Of a stretch of DNA of 64,000 nt, positions 19,004 to 28,369 are shown in pieces; the stretch's first letter is position 1; each line of letters begins with the position of its first letter. The notes beneath the pieces are model-generated. The model was given only the letters and a program-made list of their open reading frames with translations. It did no database searches and was not told the origin of the DNA. This DNA comes from Aliikangiella maris (GTDB lineage Bacteria; Pseudomonadota; Gammaproteobacteria; Enterobacterales; Kangiellaceae): assembly GCF_040719265.1 (NCBI RefSeq), contig NZ_JBFDAH010000019.1, positions 36,275-100,274 of the forward strand. Direction: 5' to 3'. The translations under genes and the position numbers were made by a program.

Positions 19004-19039
19004 TGACAGGTAAATTAATAACCATCAATTTACCTGTCA
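19004..19039. terminator. 13-bp perfect hairpin after the Crp/Fnr gene
   Basis: The arms TGACAGGTAAATT and its exact complement flank a 10-nt loop, starting 11 bp after the stop codon. It is followed by an A-run rather than a T-run on the plus strand, so termination is possible but not textbook. Confidence 0.45.
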
Positions 19040-19288
19040 AAAAATAGTTAAGACGATTACACTAATATTCATTCGAGTCAAACTGCCGATTTAAAACTCC
19101 GGCTCAAATCATTGATTCAAAGTAGCCAATCAAGGTGCCAAATCAGCATGCTCATCAATCAAACTCAATGCCACTTTTCCTTTTTTGGTTTGATTTTGCA
19201 AAAATAATTGATTAAACAATCCGCAATAACCAGCTTGTTTTATTCGATAAAGTTAATAAGATAACGAAACAAATTAATTGAGTAAATT

Positions 19289-20011
19289 TCAATCAGTTGA
19301 TAGTTGATGAGTTTTGATTACCTCGTTTGCATCGGTAAGCGAAAAAGCATTTGAATAAAGCACTTTACTAATCAGTATGCCATCAACTCGGGCAACTTCA
19401 GGTGATAAATAAAATGCCACATCTTGGGTATTTTCAATGCCACCGTTAATAAAAATAGGTAACTCAACGTGGCGAATAAGATCACAAATAGAAATAATAT
19501 TTTGCTTTACAATTTGCGTTGTCGCACCGATATCCGTCATAACAATACCAGCGACACCATCTTCATCCAGTCTTTGCAATAATTCCAAAATAGCATCGCC
19601 TTGTTGTTTAAACTGACAGCAGTCCAGCTCAACTAATACTTTGTTAGGAAAGCTCAAACAAATATCATCCAACAAGTTTTTGCGCTTAACTGATTTACTG
19701 TTTAATACCAGATAATCAACCCCGGCATCAATCCATACAAAGGCCGCATCAACGCTATTGATACCACCAATTAATTGCAGCTGAATGGTTGGGTAACGAA
19801 TTTTTATTTTTTCAATCAGATCAACATTTTCTGGCTCACCAGATGCGATGGCATCAACATCAACAATATGAAAACGGGTTATCCCACTGTCTACCAAACG
19901 CTCAACCACTTCTAGAAGATTTTCTTTAACAATCTGCTCAGTTGAATTTTTTTTCGGCAAAGTATGAACACATTTTCCGTGACGAATTTCTAAAACCGGT
20001 ACTAACTGCAT
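19289..20011 (-). CDS. Orphan HisA/HisF-like barrel protein
   Basis: The 240-residue sequence follows the (beta/alpha)8 pattern of HisA. It has a PVLEIRHGK opening, HIVDVDAIASGEPEN, the first phosphate loop LIGGINS, TDIGATTQ (second catalytic Asp), and a second GGI loop near INGGIENTQDV. The first catalytic Asp of HisA is Glu here (E8) and the usual GRAL is SKVL. No his genes lie nearby. The wording around DVDAI resembles the COG1411 proteins, HisA relatives of unknown or pterin-linked function. I therefore do not assign ProFAR isomerase activity. Confidence 0.75.
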   Translation of the reverse strand: MQLVPVLEIRHGKCVHTLPKKNSTEQIVKENLLEVVERLVDSGITRFHIVDVDAIASGEPENVDLIEKIKIRYPTIQLQLIGGINSVDAAFVWIDAGVDYLVLNSKSVKRKNLLDDICLSFPNKVLVELDCCQFKQQGDAILELLQRLDEDGVAGIVMTDIGATTQIVKQNIISICDLIRHVELPIFINGGIENTQDVAFYLSPEVARVDGILISKVLYSNAFSLTDANEVIKTHQLSTD

Positions 20012-21042
20012 ATAAACAATCCATCCACAACGTTTCTCAATTTAATAATAGAATTAATATATGTAAATAGTCATGCAAATAATAAATTTTAGATATAAAT
20101 GTTAATAGCCTTCCTTACCATTTAATCTAAATGAATAACCTTAATTAATGCAGGCATGATTTTAATCAAAGTTGATGAAATAATACATGATAATATTATT
20201 TCTACTTGAACAAAGTTAAAAAGTAACAGCACCTTGTTTGACTTTATACCGTAACCGGCCATCGGGCGTATGAAACTCAACTGTGCGATAAAATATCAGC
20301 AACCTTTTAATGGTAACGGGCCAAGGCAAACATCCTAATCAATAAAAACCCAATCGTAATCAATTGATTAGCACAAGCCTTCCTGCGGTTTAGCCTATTA
20401 ACAGTGACAATAAGTGATACTTTAACCAACCGTTAAAGCTCTAGTTATAATCAAACTCAAGTGAATGGTACTGATTCATTTCTGATCGCAAGGTTAACAT
20501 AATCAATTAGCCAACTTGTGAATTTAGTCACAACAAGACTCATCGAATCAATTGTTATGATTGAGCAGCCTTATTTATTGAGCATAGCGTTTTAATGGTT
20601 TGTCTGCACACTCTTTTGCAGTTTGATTAAATTTTCTGATAAGCATGGCAACTTGCTTGCGCTTTAGGCATAATTCTGCTTGAGAAAGTGAGTAGAATGT
20701 GAAAGGCATTGCCATACTTAAGCGGTAAGGCTGAGCCACCTTAATTGGTTTTCAATAATTGAGTTCCTCTTATGTGGTTTTGTTAAATCAAATAGTCAAA
20801 GCATGTCCACAAATTTGGTACTGTCAATTTGTTCAACTTATTTTCTTAGCGGTAATTTAAATTGAGCAATTATAAGTTACCTGTTGATAGGTTCACATCA
20901 AATTACTCTTGGTGGAGCGAAGGCTGCGGGAATGACGGCAAGTAATCATATTCATTCAAACCGATTACTTTCTGACGCAGTAATCATCTGAAGTTTAACA
21001 AAGCTTCATTACGATTAACGAGCTTTAGGTAGGAATTTAATC
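20012..21042. other. 1-kb intergenic region upstream of argC
   Basis: I find no open frame with coding character, no tRNA fold and no recognised riboswitch. The last 100 bp must hold the argC promoter. An ATTCA-rich stretch at about 20948-20960 is a very weak candidate ArgR half-site. A decayed gene or an sRNA cannot be excluded by eye. Confidence 0.5.
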
Positions 21043-22101
21043 ATGAGTAAAGTAAAAGTTTCAATTATTGGTGGCGCGGGTTATGGCGCAGCAGAAATCC
21101 TAAGACATATTCTGGTACGTGAAGATGTCGAATTACTAAGAATTTCAAGTAAAGATTACATTGGTAGTTCGGTTAGTCAAGTTCACCGTAATCTACCCGG
21201 ATATGACCACATCAAACTGCAAGACATTAGCCCGCAAGAATGTGCACATGGCGCAGACATTGTATTCTTGGCCATGCCACATATCATCACAGCCAAAGTT
21301 GCGATGGAACTTTTTGATCTTAACGTTAGAATTATCGATTTATCTGGTGACTTTCGATTACAAAACTTGGAAGACTATACGCGCGACTATGCGCCTCAGC
21401 ATCCATGCCCGGAACGATTGGGCACTTTCGTTTACGGTATGCCGGAGTTAAACAGCGAAGCCATAAAATCAGCAAAACACGTTGCCAGTCCAGGTTGTTT
21501 TGCCACAGGCATTGCAATGGGATTATTACCTTTGGCCGACGCCAACCTGTTAACCAACGCGAATATACGTACTGTTGCCATGACGGGCTCTTCCGGTTCA
21601 GGCGTTAAACCGCAAGCAGGCACTCACCATGCCGTTAGAGTTAATAATTTAAAAGCTTATAAAATATTACATCATCAGCACCGCGCAGAGATCGTACAAA
21701 CGTTAAAGCAGGCAGGCGCTCAATCAATCTCGCTAGACTTTGTTCCGGTTTCTGCACCATTAGTTCGCGGCATTCTGGCCGTTTCACAAATTGACTTGCC
21801 GGCCGAACATGATCAAACCACTATTCAAGCAATTTATGAAAAGTATTATGCCAATCACAAACTAACAACCGTTCGCCCAGCCGGCGCACCAGCAGAAGTT
21901 GCGGCAGTTAGTGGTACAGCCCGAGTTGAAATTGGCATAGATACTCGCATAGATGAAGATACCAATAGCCGAACATTATGCATTACCAGTGCCATTGATA
22001 ATTTAATTAAAGGTGGTGCGGGACAAGCAATTCAAAGTTTTAACCTGATGACAGGCAAACCAGCCCACTTTGGACTGGATAACCCTGGATTATGGCCTTA
22101 A
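21043..22101 (+). CDS. argC: N-acetyl-gamma-glutamyl-phosphate reductase
   Basis: ArgC carries out the third step of arginine synthesis, NADPH-dependent reduction of N-acetylglutamyl phosphate to the semialdehyde. The 352-residue protein has an N-terminal nucleotide loop (IGGAGYGAAEILR) and the catalytic cysteine in ASPGCFATG. Downstream are MTGSSGSGVKP and the conserved HHAVRVNNLKAYKILHHQHRAE stretch with the active-site His. A ribosome-binding site (TAGGTAGGAA) precedes the ATG. argB follows after 43 bp, forming a short arginine operon. Confidence 0.95.
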   Translation: MSKVKVSIIGGAGYGAAEILRHILVREDVELLRISSKDYIGSSVSQVHRNLPGYDHIKLQDISPQECAHGADIVFLAMPHIITAKVAMELFDLNVRIIDLSGDFRLQNLEDYTRDYAPQHPCPERLGTFVYGMPELNSEAIKSAKHVASPGCFATGIAMGLLPLADANLLTNANIRTVAMTGSSGSGVKPQAGTHHAVRVNNLKAYKILHHQHRAEIVQTLKQAGAQSISLDFVPVSAPLVRGILAVSQIDLPAEHDQTTIQAIYEKYYANHKLTTVRPAGAPAEVAAVSGTARVEIGIDTRIDEDTNSRTLCITSAIDNLIKGGAGQAIQSFNLMTGKPAHFGLDNPGLWP

Positions 22102-22144
22102 TCCCTTTATTTCGGATAAGACCAGATTTTATCAGGAGACAAAA

Positions 22145-22978
22145 ATGCAAAAATCACAACCAGTTGCCGTCATCAAAGTGGGCGGAGATGTATTACTCGA
22201 CCCTCAGGAGCTAACCGGATTATGCAGTAACATTGCCGACTTGTTTAACAACAATTGGCAAATCGTTGTATTGCATGGTGGTGGCCCCCAAGTTAATGCC
22301 TTACAGCAACTTCATGGTTTAACACCAAACAAAATAGGTGGACGTCGGATTACTTCCAGCGAAGATTTAGTCGTTGTAAAACAGGCAATTGCCGGAGAAG
22401 TTAATGTTAATCTTACCAGCGCATTGCTTGGCGCAGGCCTTCCAGCGTTTGGCTTTCACGGCGCATCAGGCCATTTAATTGGAGCCACCAAAAGACCCCC
22501 GACGCTAGTCTCTGGGCATGAAGACCAGGGCCCTATTGATTTTGGTGAAGTGGGAGACATTACTCAGGTTAACGTCAGTTTATTAAATGGTCTGTTAACA
22601 CAAAATATTATTCCTGTTATCGCGACACTTGGGGTTTCCGATACAGGCAAAATATTTAATATTAATGCAGATACCACAGTCACCAAAATCGCCGAAGCAC
22701 TCGATGCAGATTTGCTGCTGTTAACGACGGCTATAGGTGCAGTGTTTGAAGACTTACATAAGCCGGAAACTCGTATTCAAACGGTCAACCCTTCGCAGGC
22801 TCATGAGTTAATAGCCAAAGGCATTATTCAAGGCGGAATGATCCCCAAAGTTGAAGAGGCATTAGCTTCGTTAAAACATGGCGTTAAATCAATCGCTATT
22901 GTCTCAGGCAGACAACCAGGGGCGTTTATTGCGGTAGCAGAAGGAACTGGAGAGTTTGGAACAAAAATAATCAACTGA
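22145..22978 (+). CDS. argB: N-acetylglutamate kinase
   Basis: ArgB phosphorylates N-acetylglutamate, the committed step before ArgC. I chose the ATG at 22145, preceded by AGGAG. A longer in-frame start at 22070 would overlap argC and adds nonconserved residues. The 277-residue kinase shows the amino acid kinase motifs KVGGD, LHGGGPQVN, GGRRIT, and NINADTTVTKIAEAL near the ATP site, followed by GGMIPKVEEAL. argA, argD and argF equivalents are not in the window. Confidence 0.94.
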   Translation: MQKSQPVAVIKVGGDVLLDPQELTGLCSNIADLFNNNWQIVVLHGGGPQVNALQQLHGLTPNKIGGRRITSSEDLVVVKQAIAGEVNVNLTSALLGAGLPAFGFHGASGHLIGATKRPPTLVSGHEDQGPIDFGEVGDITQVNVSLLNGLLTQNIIPVIATLGVSDTGKIFNINADTTVTKIAEALDADLLLLTTAIGAVFEDLHKPETRIQTVNPSQAHELIAKGIIQGGMIPKVEEALASLKHGVKSIAIVSGRQPGAFIAVAEGTGEFGTKIIN

Positions 22979-23052
22979 TGATTATTTTAATAACCGTTTT
23001 GCAAGCCAAAGCATTTTATAACTTACCGTAACTAACCTTCAAACAGATTAAC

Positions 23053-23088
23053 TTCCATCTTGTCATCAAGCTATTCGACAAGATGGGA
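23053..23088. terminator. Hairpin between convergent argB and rarD
   Basis: A 12-bp stem with one G-T pair (arms 23053-23064 and 23077-23088) and a 12-nt loop lies between two convergent genes. No strong T-tract follows, so a bidirectional terminator is likely but unproven. Confidence 0.45.
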
Positions 23089-23126
23089 GCTGATTACCAA
23101 CAGCCTTAATTGATCATAGGCTTAAC

Positions 23127-24044
23127 CTACAAAGGCTTAACATTTGATGGATTTGCACGACGCTGTGCCATTCGTTTTCTGATAGGATTGATCAAATAAA
23201 GTATCAAACCAATCCAAATAAAAATGAAACTTAATAGCTGTTTAATGCCAAGTGGTTCACCGTAATATTGTGTTGCCAGGATAAAGGTTAGTGATGGCGC
23301 AATAAATTGCAAAAAGCCCACACTATTCAATGGGATTCGTTTCGCTGCTGCTGCAAACCAGATTAGCGGTACAGCAGTAATAATACCACCACACACCAAT
23401 AGCCAGTCAGTCGTGCCATTTGCCGATAAGAACTGCGCATGGCTCATACTCAGTGAATACAAAATAAACCCAGCGGCTAACGGAAACGCAAGCACCGTTT
23501 CAACCAATAATCCATTTAAAGCATCAACTTGCAGTTGCTTACGAATAAATCCATAAAGAGCAAAAGTTGTCGCCAGACTCAACGCAATCCAGGGTATTTC
23601 ACCATAATTAATAATCTGATTCGCGACGCCGGCAACCACCGCAATTACAGCGGCCCATTGAAGGCGAGACAATTTTTCAGCAAGAAAAATAACACCCAGC
23701 AAAATCGACATAATCGGATTAATAAAATACCCAAGGCTCGTATCTAAAATTTGGTTATGGGTTACGGCCCAGGTAAAGATGTACCAATTGCTGGAAACCA
23801 ATAGCGTTGAAGTAATTAAACCTAAAATCAAACGCTTATTTTTAAAAATTTTTACTAACTCAACTTTCTTGCCTAATACCAACATCAATAACAAGGTGAC
23901 AGGCACACACCAAGCAATACGATGCGCTAAAATTTCATCAGCTTCAACATGCTGTAATGCTTTAAAATATATCGGTACAAGCCCCCACCAAATAAAGGCG
24001 CCAATACCCAAAAACCAACCACTGGTTTCATTTGTTGAATTCAT
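23127..24044 (-). CDS. rarD: RarD-type EamA permease
   Basis: The 305-residue membrane protein has about ten TM helices. It shows the RarD subgroup pattern: GIGAFIWWGLVPIYFKALQHVEADEILAHRIAW at the start, LGYFINPIMSILLGVIFLAEKLSRLQW in the middle, and LNSVGFLQFIAPSLTFILA near the end. RarD proteins are inner-membrane transporters; the E. coli homologue was linked to chloramphenicol sensitivity, and the true substrate is unknown. It lies downstream of the thioesterase gene on the same strand, separated by an apparent terminator. Confidence 0.88.
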   Translation of the reverse strand: MNSTNETSGWFLGIGAFIWWGLVPIYFKALQHVEADEILAHRIAWCVPVTLLLMLVLGKKVELVKIFKNKRLILGLITSTLLVSSNWYIFTWAVTHNQILDTSLGYFINPIMSILLGVIFLAEKLSRLQWAAVIAVVAGVANQIINYGEIPWIALSLATTFALYGFIRKQLQVDALNGLLVETVLAFPLAAGFILYSLSMSHAQFLSANGTTDWLLVCGGIITAVPLIWFAAAAKRIPLNSVGFLQFIAPSLTFILATQYYGEPLGIKQLLSFIFIWIGLILYLINPIRKRMAQRRANPSNVKPL

Positions 24045-24149
24045 TTACTACCTCTAGCCGCAAACTTGCTGACAAAATTATCCAAAGTGGTAATTCAGTA
24101 CGCTTGTTTTAAATTAAGTGATTTCCAGGTTAAATGATTTATCGATTAA

Positions 24150-24170
24150 AACGTTGATTTTATCAACGTT
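24150..24170 (-). terminator. Intrinsic terminator of the thioesterase gene
   Basis: Read on the minus strand, a perfect 9-bp stem (AACGTTGAT/ATCAACGTT) with a 3-nt loop is followed by TTTTAAT. It lies about 40 bp after the thioesterase stop. Confidence 0.65.
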
Positions 24171-24206
24171 CTTCTTAAATAAATAAAAGTTTCGAGAATT
24201 TAAAAA

Positions 24207-24704
24207 TTATCCGGTCAAATAAGTCCCAGTTCCCAGTGCAATAAGCACATCATCTTTGCCGTGCAACTCCATTCTTACAACAGCTACCTTATTGCCACTT
24301 CTTAATAATCGGGCATTCGCATAAAAATGCTCTCCTCGCCCTGGCCTTAAGTAGTCGACTCGCAAATCAATGGTACTGACTTTCGCAAGTTTTCGTCCAA
24401 CTTCCTCATCATTAGTCTGCAAATTTTTACTTAACATCGCTGCGGCAGCCATCGTGCCACCAACCACATCTAATGCCGTAGCAGTCACCCCACCGTGTAA
24501 AATACCATGTACAAAATTACCAACCAACTCAGGCTTTTTGGTAAAACTAATGCGACAAGCCTCTCGAGTTATCTGATCAAAATTAAAGCCAATTAACTGA
24601 TGGAATGGTACTTTGTGATAAAAAACATGTGCCAATCGCTCGGTCAACTGACCAAATCGAATAAGCTCTTTTTCAGAAAAATCAGTTAATTGCTCATCAT
24701 TCAT
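24207..24704 (-). CDS. Hotdog-fold thioesterase (YigI/PaaI-like)
   Basis: The 165-residue protein shows the 4HBT hotdog core. GNFVHGILHGGVTATALDVVGGTMAAAA supplies the catalytic-region HGG and a nearby Asp. RVDYLRPGRGEHFYANARLLRSGNKVAVVRMEL forms the second half. The length and N-terminal helix (KELIRFGQLTERLAHVFYHKVPFHQLIG) are as in the YigI group. It probably hydrolyses acyl-CoA thioesters in the cytoplasm. Chain length and pathway are unknown. Confidence 0.85.
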   Translation of the reverse strand: MNDEQLTDFSEKELIRFGQLTERLAHVFYHKVPFHQLIGFNFDQITREACRISFTKKPELVGNFVHGILHGGVTATALDVVGGTMAAAAMLSKNLQTNDEEVGRKLAKVSTIDLRVDYLRPGRGEHFYANARLLRSGNKVAVVRMELHGKDDVLIALGTGTYLTG

Positions 24705-24985
24705 CAGGGATTCATCTCAGTCAAATATCCTAAAAACCAGTTAAATTTGCCAATAACATTTTACTTAATAATTTTAAAGTCTTAATTTTCAAAGAGTTAA
24801 ATTTTGGCAAAGTAATTGCTTTATCGTTTAACAGCAGACCGTTCTGCAATAATATGCTACCCATAAATTTTCCATTTTAGGCATATAAAATTTGTTGAAT
24901 GGCATCAACGAACCTTTTTTAATAAACAATATCCTAACCATTAACAATTATCTGAAAAGTTTGTAATTATCAGTTTGGAGCATCG

Positions 24986-26353
24986 ATGCAGTTAGCGCAT
25001 ATTCGAAACATTTGTCTATTAGGCTTACCCCTATTACTTATCCTTTCACTTTTTTGTTATCACAGCACGCTTTTCGCTCAGTCTGCTATTAATTTATGGC
25101 TCAATCAACAGCTTACAGCCAATTGGCGAGAGTACATTTATATTGTATCACTGACCGCTAATATCGGGTACTTTACCAATTTTATCGCCATAAAAATGTT
25201 ATTTAAGCCCTATGAAAAAACGGCCTTTGGACATCAAGGTCTCATTCCTAAAAACCAACCTAAGCTGGCTCAAGCATTATCTGATACTTTGAGTGATCAT
25301 TTTTTATCTTCAGCCCACTGGCAAGAATACCTGCATCAATCACAACTGATTACAAAGTCAACCCACTCATTACATCAGTATTGTCGAGATTGGTTGGAAA
25401 ACCCAGCATCCTCAAAAGTTTTACAACAAATTAGCTATGAGCTACTTACCAATAATCAACAAACGGTTGAACAACTCTTAAAACAATTGCAAACCCATCT
25501 GGTACATCATCTTGCCCAAAAGATCGAGCCGCAACAATTACTGACGGAGGGATTTAATTGGCTGGAAAAACAATTTACCGAAAAGCCAGAGCAAATGGAG
25601 AACTTGATAGAGCCAATTATCAAGACAATCGCAGGTAATATACCGCGAATTTCCCGGCACTTGCTTGAAACCATTGATCACCATATCGAAAAGCAGGACA
25701 CCTTCAAACGAAACTTTGCGAAAGCCGCGCGTTGGTCAATGAATTTATCTGAAAGTGATATCCAGGATTATCTGTTCCGCATGGTAGCCAGTTTCGAATT
25801 TAGACAAACACTATTTGAGGGTCTTCAATCACTGATTACTGAGTATCAAAAACGACAACTCAACAATCCTGCCCAATCGTCAGAATTTAAGTTAGAGCAA
25901 CTAATCAACAAAATAATTAATTACCAATTGACCAAGGTAAGTATCAATGAGGTTTTAATTCATCAGCTCAATCAGTTTATTCGATCATCAAATTGCCGAG
26001 CGCTGTTAATTAAAATTATCGACACATTATTTCCCTGGTTAATAGCTCGGCTGAACCAGCCCGCAGTCGAAAAAAAGGTCTACCAGGCAATCATTAATGT
26101 TATTGAACATATTGATTTAAGGGAGTTGATTAAAGAAAAAGCCGCGGGGTTTTCGCCAGCCCAAATGGAGGGAATATTTCATCGTATGATAAAGGATCAG
26201 CTAATATTTATAGAATTACTTGGCGCATTGCTGGGTGCTCTATCAGGCTTAGCACTGATTAATCTCAAAGCATTTTTAACTTTTTCAGTCCTATTTGCCG
26301 CATACTATCTAGCCGATCGCTGGTTCACCTCGCGTCAGAACAAGGCCAGTTAA
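24986..26353 (+). CDS. DUF445 family membrane protein
   Basis: The 455-residue protein has one or two TM helices at the N-terminus (about 10-28 and 47-70). The DUF445 signature follows: ANIGYFTNFIAIKMLFKPYEK, then GLIPKNQPKLAQALSDTLSDHFL. After a long helical middle there is a C-terminal hydrophobic pair (LLGALLGALSGLALINL, about 405-450). The molecular function of the family is unknown. Members are usually inner-membrane anchored with a large soluble domain. It is monocistronic. Confidence 0.85.
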   Translation: MQLAHIRNICLLGLPLLLILSLFCYHSTLFAQSAINLWLNQQLTANWREYIYIVSLTANIGYFTNFIAIKMLFKPYEKTAFGHQGLIPKNQPKLAQALSDTLSDHFLSSAHWQEYLHQSQLITKSTHSLHQYCRDWLENPASSKVLQQISYELLTNNQQTVEQLLKQLQTHLVHHLAQKIEPQQLLTEGFNWLEKQFTEKPEQMENLIEPIIKTIAGNIPRISRHLLETIDHHIEKQDTFKRNFAKAARWSMNLSESDIQDYLFRMVASFEFRQTLFEGLQSLITEYQKRQLNNPAQSSEFKLEQLINKIINYQLTKVSINEVLIHQLNQFIRSSNCRALLIKIIDTLFPWLIARLNQPAVEKKVYQAIINVIEHIDLRELIKEKAAGFSPAQMEGIFHRMIKDQLIFIELLGALLGALSGLALINLKAFLTFSVLFAAYYLADRWFTSRQNKAS

Positions 26354-26597
26354 CCATGTCAACTTGAATAGTCAAAATAAAAAGTTAACTCTAAAATCTG
26401 AGACAAAATACGCAACAGTCAGCGGATAAGCATCTAAAAGATACGCTCAAAAATTCATCAAACTGACATAAAAATATCACTATCCTGTCATATTGCTTTT
26501 TAAGACTAGTTTGTCCGAGATTATGTTTAAAAATCGCGGAAAACTTATATTGTCAATATAGCTAAAACAAATACTCGTTTTTTAAAACAGGTGAAAA

Positions 26598-28310
26598 ATG
26601 ATCAATGTAGATAACTTATTAACCGAACAGCTCCCCAAACTAGAGCAACGCCCTAAGCTAAAACGTACGCTTAGCCGGTTTGTAAAAAAGCTACTCCATG
26701 AACAGGAAATCAACCTCTTTTTAGAAGAAAATGCTCACTTGGGAGCAACGGAGTTTCTTGATAAAGCCATGCACTTACTCGGCTTAAGCTATTTGGTCGA
26801 TAATTGGGAACTGGAAAATATTCCTACAGAAGGACGGGTTGTCATCATCGCTAACCACCCACTTGGCTCACTTGATGGCATTGCTTTACTGAAGCTCTTT
26901 AGTCAAGTACGTAGCGATATTAAAATAGTCACTAATGAGTTACTTAATCATCTATCGCCCTTAAAACCGTTTTTTTTACCGGTTAACAATATGAGTGGTG
27001 TAGCCCGAAAGTCACAATATACACTTATCGAAAACGCATTAAAAAATGAAGAAGCAGTAATATTTTTTCCTGCGGGAGAAGTTTCTCGATTTCGCTTGTC
27101 GGGTATTAAAGACTGCCAATGGCGCAGTGGCTTTTTACATTTGGCGCAAAGAACAAGCTCACCCATTTTACCCGTACATGTTGGCGGAAAAAACTCTCGA
27201 TTCTTTTACGGTTTATCACTCATCTCAAAACCAATGAGCATCTTATTACTGGTAAAAGAAATGTTTCGCCACACAAAAATCACACTGCCCATCACTATTG
27301 GCGAAATCATTTCGAGTCAATCGATCCAAAATCTCCCATCAAATCACCGCATCACTGCACAGTTGTTCCGTAAGCACGTTTATGGATTAAAAAGTGGTGT
27401 TAAGAGAAAACTCGTCTTTGATACAGAAAAACCCATTGCCCACCCTCAATCACGTAAATCATTATGTGCCGAATTAAAAAGTTGTGAGCTACTCACTACT
27501 ACACAAGATAATAAGCAAATATTTTTATTAAACAATCCCAAAGGAACAAGTCTACTAAGTGAAATAGGACGACTCAGAGAAGTTTCATTTCGTGCAGTTG
27601 GAGAGGGCACTGGTAAACGTATTGACATTGATGGGTATGATAACGATTACCAACATATTGTACTTTGGGATCCGCAAGCGCTAGAAGTCGTTGGTGCATA
27701 CCGCGTAAGACAATCAAAAAATATTCCGTTAGAAAAACTTTATACCAGTACTCTATTCGACTACCAACCAAACTTTTCAAGTATTCAACAAAATGGATTG
27801 GAGCTTGGGCGTAGTTTTGTTCAGCCTCGTTACTGGGGGAAAAAAAGTCTTGACTATCTTTGGTTTGGCATTGGTGCTTACTTGGTTAAAAACCCAACTA
27901 TTCGTTATCTATTTGGCCCGGTATCAATCAGTGCCGATTACAGTAAAGATCTAACCGAATGGCTAGTCTATTTTTATGGGCACTTTTATCAACCCGAGCA
28001 CTTACTAGCAAAAGCAAAGCAGCCGTTTAATATTTCAAGTAATAGTACCCAGATTTTACAATCATCATTTAATGATAAAGATTTAAAGGAAGGCTTTAGA
28101 GATTTAAAACAACAGCTCAAGCGATTTGATAAAATGGTACCAACACTCTTTAAGCAATATTCCGAACTTTGCGAAGATGGAGGAGTAACATTCTCTGCTT
28201 TTAATGTCGATCCTGATTTTAATTATTGTGTTGATGGTTTAGTAATTGTTGATATTGATAAATTGCTTGCTAAAAAACGGGCGAAATATTTGTCAGTCAC
28301 CGAAGTATAA
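26598..28310 (+). CDS. olsF: Two-domain acyltransferase, probable ornithine lipid synthase OlsF
   Basis: The 570-residue protein fuses two acyltransferase types. The N-terminal part (about 60-280) is PlsC/LPLAT-like, with NH87-PLGSLD93 (an H-x5-D form common in OlsA-like enzymes) and FPAGEVSR at 157-164. The C-terminal part (about 310-460) is an OlsB/GNAT-like acyltransferase with VSFRAVGEGTGKR, ELGRSFV and LFGPVSIS segments. OlsF enzymes carry an O-acyltransferase N-domain and an N-acyltransferase C-domain and make ornithine lipids alone. The fused architecture and length fit that, but I infer the substrate. It is monocistronic with its own terminator. Confidence 0.75.
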   Translation: MINVDNLLTEQLPKLEQRPKLKRTLSRFVKKLLHEQEINLFLEENAHLGATEFLDKAMHLLGLSYLVDNWELENIPTEGRVVIIANHPLGSLDGIALLKLFSQVRSDIKIVTNELLNHLSPLKPFFLPVNNMSGVARKSQYTLIENALKNEEAVIFFPAGEVSRFRLSGIKDCQWRSGFLHLAQRTSSPILPVHVGGKNSRFFYGLSLISKPMSILLLVKEMFRHTKITLPITIGEIISSQSIQNLPSNHRITAQLFRKHVYGLKSGVKRKLVFDTEKPIAHPQSRKSLCAELKSCELLTTTQDNKQIFLLNNPKGTSLLSEIGRLREVSFRAVGEGTGKRIDIDGYDNDYQHIVLWDPQALEVVGAYRVRQSKNIPLEKLYTSTLFDYQPNFSSIQQNGLELGRSFVQPRYWGKKSLDYLWFGIGAYLVKNPTIRYLFGPVSISADYSKDLTEWLVYFYGHFYQPEHLLAKAKQPFNISSNSTQILQSSFNDKDLKEGFRDLKQQLKRFDKMVPTLFKQYSELCEDGGVTFSAFNVDPDFNYCVDGLVIVDIDKLLAKKRAKYLSVTEV

Positions 28311-28329
28311 AGTAAGCCTTTAGAAGATC

Positions 28330-28353
28330 AAAGCAGACAAAACTGTCTGCTTT
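28330..28353. terminator. Intrinsic terminator after olsF
   Basis: A 10-bp perfect stem (AAAGCAGACA/TGTCTGCTTT) with an AAAC loop runs into TTTATTATTAG. It lies between convergent olsF and dapE and may serve both. Confidence 0.8.
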
Positions 28354-28369
28354 ATTATTAGTTTGATAA

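Noticed and set aside
20940..20965. ArgR box upstream of argC
   Set aside because: Only an ATTCA-like half-site is visible, with no paired half at the right spacing.
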